This document shows, piece by piece, positions 1-5,350 of a stretch of 5,350 nucleotides of DNA. Source of the DNA: Bacteroidota bacterium (lineage in GTDB: Bacteria > Bacteroidota > Kryptoniia > Kryptoniales > JAKASW01). A program made the position numbers and the translations under genes. The notes beneath the pieces are model-generated. The model was given only the letters and a program-made list of their open reading frames with translations. It made no database searches and had not been told where the DNA came from. Every line of letters begins with the position of its first letter. Position 1 is the stretch's first letter. The DNA is taken from the NCBI GenBank assembly GCA_021785235.1, contig JAJYGB010000582.1:1-5350 (forward strand), written 5' to 3'.

Positions 1-203
1 GCTTCGGTTACAAGAAGGAATATTACGGGATGAGCAAAAACATCGGTCATGATCTCGCCCTGCAAATCGAGAAGAGCTACGAGGGGCGCGGCGGCACAAT
101 AGTTCTTGCCAGCGGAACCTCCTGCAGGGAGCAGATACGCGACGAGCTCGGACGTCGGGTGGAACACCCGATCGAGTTCCTGCTGCAGATAATTAGCAAA
201 TGA
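1..203 (+). CDS. FAD-linked oxidase / Fe-S oxidoreductase, C-terminal end (partial)
   Basis: Only the last 66 codons are present, read from base 3 to the TGA at 201-203; the start lies upstream of the window. The peptide opens with FGYKKEYYGMSKNIG and later has LASGTSCREQI and HPIEFLLQ. This order (FGYE-x-EHY, then ASGTSCRxQI, then an HP motif) is the end of the cysteine-rich CCG domain found at the C-terminus of FAD/Fe-S oxidoreductases of the D-lactate dehydrogenase / glycolate oxidase type. The Cys in SGTSC is one of the family's conserved metal or heterodisulfide-site cysteines. Such enzymes are usually close to 1,000 residues in the fused form, or about 400 when the Fe-S part is a separate subunit; which applies here cannot be seen. 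The substrate cannot be assigned from this fragment. It is on the same strand as the hydrolases and 99 nt upstream of GH20, and functional linkage is not evident. Confidence 0.8.
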   Translation, partial: FGYKKEYYGMSKNIGHDLALQIEKSYEGRGGTIVLASGTSCREQIRDELGRRVEHPIEFLLQIISK

Positions 204-258
204 TGAGTCCTTCAATCCGTGAAAGGACTTCGCCGAAGCGGCCCAGCCGGGTCGGGAA

Positions 259-272
259 GGACGCGCGCGTCC
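259..272. repeat. 14-bp perfect palindrome GGACGCGCGCGTCC
   Basis: The sequence equals its own reverse complement over 14 bases and ends 30 nt before the GH20 ATG. As DNA it could be a dimeric-regulator operator. As RNA the centre would have to open, leaving about a 5-bp stem (GGACG/CGTCC) with a CGCG loop close to the ribosome-binding site. No known operator consensus was recognised. Confidence 0.4.
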
Positions 273-285
273 GGTCGTCATATTT

Positions 286-292
286 AAGGAAA
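286..292 (+). promoter_or_regulatory. ribosome-binding site of GH20
   Basis: The purine run AAGGAAA lies about 10 nt before the ATG at 303. An in-frame TAA at 285-287 rules out a longer GH20 reading frame, so 303 is the first available ATG and the signal peptide starts directly from it. Confidence 0.6.
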
Positions 293-302
293 GAGCAGAT
301 CA

Positions 303-2540
303 ATGAACAAAATCTTTCTAGTCCTATTCATTTCGATTCCTCTTTTTTGTTCGGAGGCGTCGGCATCGATTAACGTGGTTCCGGAACCCAACTTCATAAT
401 CACGGGACAGGGGGAGTTTACACTGTCCGCGTCGACGACCATCGCGCGCGCGAATAGTCTGGAGAAATTGGGCATGTATCTTGGCGAGCAGCTCGACATC
501 TTTACACATCTGAAATTGCGCGAGACTGCCTCCGTGAACAGGACGAAAAATGTTTTGATGCTGGACCTGGATAAGTCTTTCCCGGCGCCAAATTCGGAAG
601 CTTACGAGGTTGAGGTCACGCCCGGAAGGATTGTGCTAAAGGCGAAGACAGAGGCGGGCCTTTTCAGGGGCATTCAGACGCTGCTTCAGCTTATTCCCCT
701 TCCGGATTCCTCAAACGTGGGTGAATTTGAAATTCCCGCGTGCAAGATAGTGGATCACCCCAGGTTCGCGTGGCGCGGGCTGAACCTCGACTGCGTCCGC
801 CATTTTATGACGAAGGATTTCATCAAGAGGTACATCGATCTCCTGGCGTACTACAAGTTCAACGTCTTCCACTGGCACCTCACCGACGACCAGGGATGGA
901 GGATACAGATAAAGAAGTATCCGAAGCTGACGGAAGTTGGCGCCTGGCGGAAGGAAGCGGACGGGCAGATTTACGGCGGTTACTATACGCAGAAGGACAT
1001 AAAGGAGATCGTAGCTTACGCGAAAAGCCGTTTCATTACGGTCGTTCCTGAAATTGAAATGCCCGGTCACTGCGAGGCCTCGCTAGCGTCTTATCCCGAA
1101 CACGCGTGTGTTCCCGGCCCGTTCGAGGTCGGCACACAGTGGGGAGTGTACAAGGATATTTATAATCCCGGCAAGAAGTCTACGTTCACTTTTCTGGAAA
1201 ATGTGCTGGACGAAGTCGTAAAACTCTTTCCGTCTCATTATATACACATCGGCGGCGACGAAGTACCGAAGATCGAATGGAAAGAGAATGTGGCCTGCCA
1301 GAACCTCATGAAAGAGAAGGGACTGAAAAGCGAGGAAGAGCTTCAGAGCTATTTTATCAGGAAGATCCAGAAGTTCCTCGAATCGAAGGGGAGGCAAATC
1401 ATCGGTTGGGACGAGATACTTGAAGGGAAGGGGCCGGACTCCGGTGGTGTCGTCGAGTCATGGCGTGGAATCGACGGCGCGATACAGGCCGCGAAAACTG
1501 GGCATTCCACGATACTCGCTCCGGGTGGGTACACGTACCTCAGCCAGGACGCGGATGGTCTGAGCCTCGACACGGTTTACTCTTTCGATCCGATGCCGCC
1601 CGGCCTGACTCCTGAAGAGCAGAAATACGTGCTCGGAACGGAAGCGAGCATGTGGAGCGAACACGCGCCGCAGGAGACTGTCGACAGCAAGATGTTTCCG
1701 CGGCTCCTCGCGATCGCCGAAGACGCGTGGACGAATCCGGCCCGAAAGAACTACGCCGATTTTCACGAGAGGCTGCAGACACAGTATAGGAGACTTGCCT
1801 ATCTCGGTGTGGACTACGGACTGGAACGGAAAGCCATTTCTTATCAGACGACATTCGACAAAGAAAAGAAAGCGTTTACGATCAGCCTGACCCCGACTCA
1901 GGCCGGCATAACTCTTCGCTACGCGCTCGGCGACACGCTCACAATGTCTGACTCGCGCCTTTATGAGCAGCCGGTGACGATCTCGAGCACCGCGACTTTC
2001 ATCGCGCAGGCCGAGATGAACGGACGTCTCGTTGGCAACCCGATCTACCTCTCATTCATCACCGACAAGGCGCTCAACGCCGGCATTTCTGTGGAGGAAC
2101 CGTATTCTCCTGAGTACAGTGCCGGGGGAGTGAAATCGCTTGTCGACGGAATACGTGGTACGACAAATTTCCGGGACGGACTCTGGCAGGGCTACAAAGG
2201 TACGGATATCGACGCGGTGGTAGATCTGAAAAAAGCGGAGACTATATCGCAAGTCGGTGCCGGGTTCTACCAGTCGATAAGCTCGTATATCTTCATGCCG
2301 ACAAGCGTCGAGTTCTTCGTCTCCGAAGACGGTGTACACTTCGACAGTGTCGGAGTCGTGCAAAATGAAGTGTCGGAAAAGAACACCGATACGGTCATAA
2401 AGGACTTTGGGTTGTCGTTCAAACCGAGGGAAGCCAGGTACGTGAAGATGGTCGCGAAGAGCATCGGCGTTTGTCCGCCGTGGCATATCGGAGCCGGAGC
2501 GAAGGCGTGGTTGTTCATAGACGAGATTTTCGCGAATTAG
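303..2540 (+). CDS. exported GH20 beta-N-acetylhexosaminidase with C-terminal discoidin-like domain
   Basis: This 745-residue enzyme should remove terminal beta-linked GlcNAc/GalNAc from glycans by substrate-assisted catalysis. Residues 1-22 are a Sec signal peptide (MNK, hydrophobic core, cut near ASA|SI). Residues about 24-150 are the GH20b domain. Residues about 153-480 are the catalytic barrel, with FAWRGLNLD (R158, sugar-binding Arg), HWHLTDDQGWR (189-199), VPEIEMPGH (248-256) and HIGGDE (315-320), where D319 orients the acetamido group and E320 is the acid/base. W369, W387, W451 and E453 match the conserved active-site residues. Residues about 515-585 resemble the chitobiase/hexosaminidase C-terminal beta domain. 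Residues about 592-745 resemble an F5/8 type C (discoidin, CBM32-like) module, probably sugar-binding. Length and architecture fit Bacteroidota-type enzymes. One oddity is YLS at 412-414, where the family usually has YLD. A terminator follows at 2664-2701, suggesting its own transcription unit. The family call is firm; the natural substrate is not. Confidence 0.96.
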   Translation: MNKIFLVLFISIPLFCSEASASINVVPEPNFIITGQGEFTLSASTTIARANSLEKLGMYLGEQLDIFTHLKLRETASVNRTKNVLMLDLDKSFPAPNSEAYEVEVTPGRIVLKAKTEAGLFRGIQTLLQLIPLPDSSNVGEFEIPACKIVDHPRFAWRGLNLDCVRHFMTKDFIKRYIDLLAYYKFNVFHWHLTDDQGWRIQIKKYPKLTEVGAWRKEADGQIYGGYYTQKDIKEIVAYAKSRFITVVPEIEMPGHCEASLASYPEHACVPGPFEVGTQWGVYKDIYNPGKKSTFTFLENVLDEVVKLFPSHYIHIGGDEVPKIEWKENVACQNLMKEKGLKSEEELQSYFIRKIQKFLESKGRQIIGWDEILEGKGPDSGGVVESWRGIDGAIQAAKTGHSTILAPGGYTYLSQDADGLSLDTVYSFDPMPPGLTPEEQKYVLGTEASMWSEHAPQETVDSKMFPRLLAIAEDAWTNPARKNYADFHERLQTQYRRLAYLGVDYGLERKAISYQTTFDKEKKAFTISLTPTQAGITLRYALGDTLTMSDSRLYEQPVTISSTATFIAQAEMNGRLVGNPIYLSFITDKALNAGISVEEPYSPEYSAGGVKSLVDGIRGTTNFRDGLWQGYKGTDIDAVVDLKKAETISQVGAGFYQSISSYIFMPTSVEFFVSEDGVHFDSVGVVQNEVSEKNTDTVIKDFGLSFKPREARYVKMVAKSIGVCPPWHIGAGAKAWLFIDEIFAN

Positions 2541-2613
2541 GGATGGTTCAGTGAGGGAAACAAACTGTCGATTAGTTGCCGGCCATGGGAGATGAGATAC
2601 GGGTCAAGTTATT

Positions 2614-2642
2614 ATTGAAGTACTAATATGTATATAAGTTTG
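2614..2642 (+). promoter_or_regulatory. candidate Bacteroidota-type promoter
   Basis: TAAGTTTG at 2635-2642 matches the Bacteroides -7 consensus TAnnTTTG exactly. A TTG at 2615-2617 sits 17 bp upstream as a possible -33 element, at the short end of the usual spacing. It lies in the most AT-rich part of the gap. Transcription would start near 2649 and meet the terminator at 2664 almost immediately, so it would drive GH29 only if that terminator is bypassed. Short consensus matches occur by chance. Confidence 0.35.
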
Positions 2643-2663
2643 CAGCATCTATGAAAACCCCTT

Positions 2664-2701
2664 GCAAAAGCGGCCACGGCTTGGCCGGCGGCCGTTTTTG
2701 C
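2664..2701. terminator. intrinsic (rho-independent) terminator, probably bidirectional
   Basis: GCAAAAGCGGCC (2664-2675) pairs with GGCCGTTTTTGC (2690-2701). All 12 positions pair in RNA, with one G-U, around a 14-nt loop. A GC-rich core with a T5 run on the 3' side and an A4 run on the 5' side is the classic two-way terminator form. It lies 124 nt after the GH20 stop and 106 nt before the GH29 start. The simplest role is ending GH20 transcription; an attenuator role ahead of GH29 is possible. Confidence 0.8.
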
Positions 2702-2721
2702 GGGGCGCCCTTTTCTTTTTT

Positions 2722-2759
2722 CGTTCTTTTTCTTTTGGGCGAGCAAAAGAAATAGAACG
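2722..2759. repeat. 16-bp inverted repeat, long hairpin in the GH29 leader
   Basis: CGTTCTTTTTCTTTTG (2722-2737) and CAAAAGAAATAGAACG (2744-2759) are reverse complements at 15 of 16 positions, with a T-T mismatch at 2728/2753 and a 6-nt loop GGCGAG. The left arm is nearly all pyrimidine and the right arm mostly purine. No T-run follows on either strand, so it is not a standard terminator. It ends 47 nt before the GH29 ATG and would lie in that gene's 5' untranslated region if transcription starts upstream. It might also be a copy of a dispersed genomic repeat. Confidence 0.65.
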
Positions 2760-2790
2760 GCAGTTACTGACGATTTTGCGCTTTCACTTT

Positions 2791-2800
2791 AAGGAAGAGG
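2791..2800 (+). promoter_or_regulatory. ribosome-binding site of GH29
   Basis: AAGGAAGAGG contains two overlapping Shine-Dalgarno-like cores, AAGGA and GAGG, the latter 6 nt before the ATG at 2807. The frame is closed upstream by a TGA at 2768-2770, and no other ATG intervenes, which fixes the start. Confidence 0.75.
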
Positions 2801-2806
2801 TCACCA

Positions 2807-4279
2807 ATGAAGAAAATAATTGCGGCGCTGGCATTTATTCTGATAGCCGCTGGCGTTTCCATGGCTCAGGGTTATCTCCAAAAATACTACCCCGAAACCG
2901 ACACGCTCGTCCTGAAAAAGCTCCACAATTGGCACGACAACAAGTTCGGCCTCCTCATGCACTGGGGAACATACAGCGAATGGGGTGTCGTCGAATCATG
3001 GTCCATCTGCTCGGAGGATGAGGGATGGGAAAGAAGAAGAGACTCCAACTACACCGACTATAAAGAGAAGTACCAGAACCTCATCAAGACCTTCGACCCC
3101 GTCAAGTTCGATCCGGAAAAATGGGCGAAGGCCGCGAAATTCGCCGGCATGAAATACGTCGTCTTCACGACGAAACATCACGACGGCTTCTGCATGTTCG
3201 ACACCAAGACGACAAATTACAAGGTGACGAGCCCGGAATGCCCGTTCCACACAAACCCCAGGGCGAACATCGCTAAATCCATCTTCGACACGTTCAGGAA
3301 CGACGGCTTCATGATCGGGGCCTATTTCTCAAAAGCCGACTGGCATTCGCCCGACTACTGGTGGCCTAACTTCGCGACGCCGGACCGCAACCCGAATTAC
3401 AATATCGAGCTCCACCCGAACCGCTGGCTGAGATTCGTCAACTATACCCAGACCCAGATTAATGAACTCATGACGAACTATGGGCGTATCGACATACTCT
3501 GGCTCGACGCCGGCTGGGTGAGGACAAAGACGCCGCAGGAAATTATGGAGGAGAAACTGACCGCGAAGTACCCGGTCTTTCCGCAAAGCCAGGACATAAA
3601 CATGCCTCTCATCGTTAAGGACGCACGCGAGAAGCAGCCGGGACTCATTGTTGTCGATCGCGCCGTGCCGGGGCCGTACCAGGATTACCTCACGCCCGAG
3701 AACACCGTCCCCGACAAGCCGCTCCCGTATCCCTGGGAAACGTGCATGCCGATGGCGACAAGCTGGTCCTATGTTCCTCACGATCATTACAAGTCGGTGA
3801 ACAGGCTTATTCACCTCCTGGTCGATATTGTTTCAAAAGGAGGAAACTTCCTCCTGAACATCGGCCCGAATTCACAGGGCGACTGGTCACCGACCGCTTA
3901 CGAACGCCTCAAGGGCATCGGCGACTGGATGAAAGTGAACAGCGAGGCGATATACGACACGCACCCCGTCGCGCCTTATAAACAGGGAAAGGTCTGCCTG
4001 ACGCAGCTCGACGACGGCACTACGTTCGCGATTTATCTCGCCGACAAGGGAGAGACGACTCCGCCATCGAGGATCTGGATGGACAATATCCGCCCGGCCG
4101 AAAACGCGAAGGTCACATTGTTGGGTTATGACAAGGAAATCAAATGGAAGAAGGTGGGAGAGGGATTCGAAGCGGATGTCCCGAAGGATTTTCAGGAACA
4201 CCCTCCCTGTGAGAACGCGTGGGTACTGAAAATATCCAAGGTCGAGGGTAATCCCAAGACGGTGGACACCGAATATTGA
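2807..4279 (+). CDS. exported GH29 alpha-L-fucosidase
   Basis: This 490-residue retaining enzyme should release terminal alpha-L-fucose from glycans. Residues 1-20 are a clear Sec signal peptide (MKKIIAALAF..., cut at SMA|QG). The catalytic barrel (about 37-385) shows FGLLMHWGTYSEWG (47-60, with H52), ESWSICSEDEGW (63-74), TTKHHDGFCMFDT (121-133, with H124/H125) and DILWLDAGWVR (229-239). By family pattern D234 is the nucleophile. The acid/base is not conserved in linear sequence across GH29; E298 in DYLTPEN is the best candidate by position, and E311 in PWETCM is an alternative. GGNFLLNIGP (345-354) closes the barrel. Residues about 390-477 form the usual C-terminal beta-sandwich. Length is normal and no key residue is missing. 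The ESWSICSEDE and WETCMPMATSWSY motifs place it in a subtype I associate with Bacteroidota glycan loci. It is probably co-transcribed with the GH35 gene 60 nt downstream. Linkage preference (alpha-1,2/3/4/6) cannot be read from the sequence. Confidence 0.96.
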   Translation: MKKIIAALAFILIAAGVSMAQGYLQKYYPETDTLVLKKLHNWHDNKFGLLMHWGTYSEWGVVESWSICSEDEGWERRRDSNYTDYKEKYQNLIKTFDPVKFDPEKWAKAAKFAGMKYVVFTTKHHDGFCMFDTKTTNYKVTSPECPFHTNPRANIAKSIFDTFRNDGFMIGAYFSKADWHSPDYWWPNFATPDRNPNYNIELHPNRWLRFVNYTQTQINELMTNYGRIDILWLDAGWVRTKTPQEIMEEKLTAKYPVFPQSQDINMPLIVKDAREKQPGLIVVDRAVPGPYQDYLTPENTVPDKPLPYPWETCMPMATSWSYVPHDHYKSVNRLIHLLVDIVSKGGNFLLNIGPNSQGDWSPTAYERLKGIGDWMKVNSEAIYDTHPVAPYKQGKVCLTQLDDGTTFAIYLADKGETTPPSRIWMDNIRPAENAKVTLLGYDKEIKWKKVGEGFEADVPKDFQEHPPCENAWVLKISKVEGNPKTVDTEY

Positions 4280-4329
4280 CGGGACAGCGCACGGCCCAAC
4301 AGGAATCGACTCAAAAATCGCACTGAAAT

Positions 4330-4333
4330 GGAG
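4330..4333 (+). promoter_or_regulatory. ribosome-binding site deciding the GH35 start
   Basis: GGAG lies 6 nt before the ATG at 4340. There is also an in-frame ATG at 4328 that would add MERS before MKKLAIV, but it has no Shine-Dalgarno sequence upstream and overlaps this one. The 4340 start also gives a normal signal peptide with two lysines after Met, so it is preferred. Confidence 0.6.
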
Positions 4334-4339
4334 CGATCA

Positions 4340-5350
4340 ATGAAGAAGCTCGCGATCGTGTTTCTACTCGCCTCAGCCATTGTCTCATTGAAGGCTGAGG
4401 CGCATACCTTCAAGATTTCCGGGAATCATTTTCTCCTGGACGGCAGGCCTTTCCAGATAATCAGCGGGGAGATGCACTTCTCCCGCATACCGCGGGCGTA
4501 TTGGCGCGAGCGCCTGAGAATGGCGAAGGCGATGGGATTGAACACGATATGCACCTACGTCTTCTGGAACGTCGAGGAGCCTCAGAAGGGGAAGTTCAAT
4601 TTCAAAGGTGACGCGGACGTCGCCGCGTTCGTGCGCATGGCGCAGCAGGAAGGCCTCTGGGTCCTGGTCCGGCCGAGCGCCTACGCCTGCGCCGAGTGGG
4701 AATTCGGCGGATATCCGTACTGGCTGCTCAACGAAAAGGGGATGAAGGTGAGAAGCCGCGATCCGGAATTCATGAAGCTGATGAAGGCCTACTACGAGCA
4801 GTTGGGGAAATATCTCGCGCCGCTCCAGGTTACGAAGGGCGGGCCCATACTAATGGTACAGATCGAGAACGAATACGGATCATACGGAGACGACAAGACA
4901 TACCTCAAGATGAACGAGGGGATGATGCGCGAGGTTGGGTTCGATGTGCCGTTCTACACTCTTGACGGGATCGACAAGGTTTCCAGGGGATCGGTCGAAG
5001 GGGCGCTTCCCGCCGTCGACGGGTCCATCGACATAAAACAAATAGAAGACACCGTCAGAACAAATCACGGCGGCGCGGGGCCTTTCTTCGTTGGTGAGTG
5101 GTATCCCGGCTGGTTCGATGACTGGGGCAAGCCTTTCAACACGGTCTCCTCACAAGTCTGCGCCTCGCAGCTCGATACACTTCTGGCACACGGCCTGTCC
5201 GTCAATATGTACATGGCCCACGGAGGCACTACGAGAGGATTCATGAACGGAGCGAACTTCAACGACAATCTTCCGTATTCGCCCCAGATCAGCAGCTACG
5301 ATTACGATGCGCCGATCGACGAAGCGGGGCATCCCACTCCGAAATTTTAC
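4340..5350 (+). CDS. exported GH35 beta-galactosidase (partial, runs off the window)
   Basis: The first 337 codons are open to the window end. The enzyme should remove terminal beta-galactose with retention of configuration. Residues 1 to about 21 are a Sec signal peptide (MKKLAIVFLLASAIVSLKA, cut near KAEA|HT). The catalytic barrel begins at about residue 24 with SGEMHFSRIPRAYWRERL (42-59), NTICTYVFWNVEEP (68-81), RPSAYACAEWEFGGYPYWLL (111-130), MVQIENEYGSYG (172-183) and VGEWYPGWFDDWG (251-263). By family pattern E178 in NEYG is the acid/base and E253 in GEWY is the nucleophile. Both are present, so the enzyme should be active. Differences from the usual motifs are NVEEP where NxHEP is typical and RPSAY where RPGPY is typical. 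The C-terminal jelly-roll domains lie outside the window. It follows GH29 by 60 nt on the same strand with no terminator between them, implying one operon. Some GH35 members are exo-beta-glucosaminidases, but these motifs fit a beta-galactosidase better. Confidence 0.94.
   Translation, partial: MKKLAIVFLLASAIVSLKAEAHTFKISGNHFLLDGRPFQIISGEMHFSRIPRAYWRERLRMAKAMGLNTICTYVFWNVEEPQKGKFNFKGDADVAAFVRMAQQEGLWVLVRPSAYACAEWEFGGYPYWLLNEKGMKVRSRDPEFMKLMKAYYEQLGKYLAPLQVTKGGPILMVQIENEYGSYGDDKTYLKMNEGMMREVGFDVPFYTLDGIDKVSRGSVEGALPAVDGSIDIKQIEDTVRTNHGGAGPFFVGEWYPGWFDDWGKPFNTVSSQVCASQLDTLLAHGLSVNMYMAHGGTTRGFMNGANFNDNLPYSPQISSYDYDAPIDEAGHPTPKFY
4369..4402 (+). repeat. 10-bp perfect inverted repeat within the GH35 signal-peptide codons
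   Basis: CGCCTCAGCC (4369-4378) and GGCTGAGGCG (4393-4402) are exact reverse complements separated by 14 nt. The hairpin would begin 29 nt after the first base of the start codon, within codons 10-21, near the edge of the initiating ribosome's footprint. It might slow early elongation or be coincidental to the Ala/Leu/Glu coding. Confidence 0.5.

Larger units (their letters stand above)
204..302 (+). other. structured intergenic leader between oxidoreductase and GH20
   Basis: This 99-nt gap contains a 7-bp inverted repeat, AGTCCTT (206-212) with AAGGACT (223-229), just after the upstream stop. Next come CTTCG/CGAAG (228-238) and a 14-bp perfect palindrome (259-272). The first stem lacks a following T-run, so it is at best a weak terminator. 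I could not recognise a convincing promoter for GH20 here, so readthrough from upstream or an unrecognised promoter are both possible. Confidence 0.45.
2541..2806 (+). other. intergenic region between GH20 and GH29 with regulatory structure
   Basis: This 266-nt region holds no credible gene. In order it contains an AT-rich stretch with a candidate promoter (2614-2642), a strong intrinsic terminator (2664-2701), a pyrimidine-rich tract (2708-2736), a second long hairpin (2722-2759) and the GH29 ribosome-binding site (2791-2800). The GC-rich terminator and the T/A-rich hairpin are compositionally unlike the flanking genes. Confidence 0.7.

Noticed and set aside
336..371. Possible lipoprotein box (PLFCSEA) in the GH20 signal peptide
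   Set aside because: The residue before Cys is Phe, whereas a lipobox needs Gly/Ala/Ser there. A type I cleavage after ASA fits better.
740..1051. 103-codon + strand frame within GH20
   Set aside because: It is an out-of-frame shadow of the catalytic barrel coding sequence.
2052..2486. 144-codon minus-strand frame inside GH20
   Set aside because: It is antisense to the C-terminal domains of GH20, with no family resemblance and an Arg/His-rich composition typical of antisense frames.
2403..2540. Type IX secretion C-terminal sorting domain on GH20
   Set aside because: The C-terminus is a continuous discoidin-like module ending FIDEIFAN, with no extra T9SS-type tail. The GH29 end also lacks one.
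2639..2668. TTTGCA / TGCAAA pairing as an anti-terminator
   Set aside because: It is only 6 bp against a 12-bp terminator, and the left arm overlaps the candidate promoter, so it would not be transcribed from there.
2662..3021. 119-codon + strand frame beginning in the terminator
   Set aside because: It starts at a TTG inside the terminator stem, has low-complexity Arg/Phe-rich sequence and overlaps the GH29 start out of frame. It is a shadow frame.
3329..3814. 161-codon minus-strand frame inside GH29
   Set aside because: It lies wholly antisense to a strongly conserved catalytic region, has no ribosome-binding site or recognisable domain, and reflects GC-rich codon usage of the sense gene.
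1..5350. tRNA, rRNA, CRISPR array, insertion sequence or attachment site
   Set aside because: No cloverleaf-like segment, regularly spaced repeat, transposase frame or terminal inverted repeat was seen on either strand.

Overview
The window reads as a stretch of a Gram-negative bacterial chromosome with moderately high GC. It carries three complete or partial secreted glycoside hydrolases on the + strand, preceded by the tail of an unrelated-looking flavoprotein. A Bacteroidota-type organism, or a relative such as the Ignavibacteria/Chlorobi side of that group, is suggested by three things: the GH20 domain architecture (GH20b + catalytic barrel + chitobiase-type C-terminal domain + discoidin module), the subtype of GH29 fucosidase, and one candidate TAnnTTTG-type promoter. 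This placement is inference; no marker gene is present.

Layout: (1) 1-203 is the C-terminal end of a FAD-linked oxidase/Fe-S oxidoreductase of the D-lactate/glycolate oxidase type. (2) 204-302 is a structured 99-nt gap with several small inverted repeats, including a 14-bp perfect palindrome. (3) 303-2540 is a complete exported GH20 beta-N-acetylhexosaminidase. (4) 2541-2806 is a 266-nt intergenic region with a candidate promoter, a strong intrinsic terminator (2664-2701) and a second long, AT-rich hairpin (2722-2759) in the leader of the next gene. (5) 2807-4279 is a complete exported GH29 alpha-L-fucosidase. (6) 4340-5350 is the first 337 codons of an exported GH35 beta-galactosidase that runs off the window. 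Only 60 nt, without a terminator, separate it from GH29, so these two are probably co-transcribed.

Together the three enzymes remove terminal beta-HexNAc, alpha-L-fucose and beta-galactose. That set fits trimming of fucosylated N-acetyllactosamine-type glycans (mucin O-glycans, milk oligosaccharides, animal or plant complex N-glycans). All three have Sec signal peptides, so they should act in the periplasm or outside the cell. No SusC/SusD pair, sulfatase, regulator or T9SS sorting domain is visible, so whether this is part of a full polysaccharide utilisation locus cannot be decided here.

I did not find a clearly undescribed system. The items most worth a second look are a substitution in the GH20 substrate-binding YLD motif, at the position that in human hexosaminidase differs between the alpha and beta subunits, and the promoter/terminator/hairpin arrangement ahead of the fucosidase gene.
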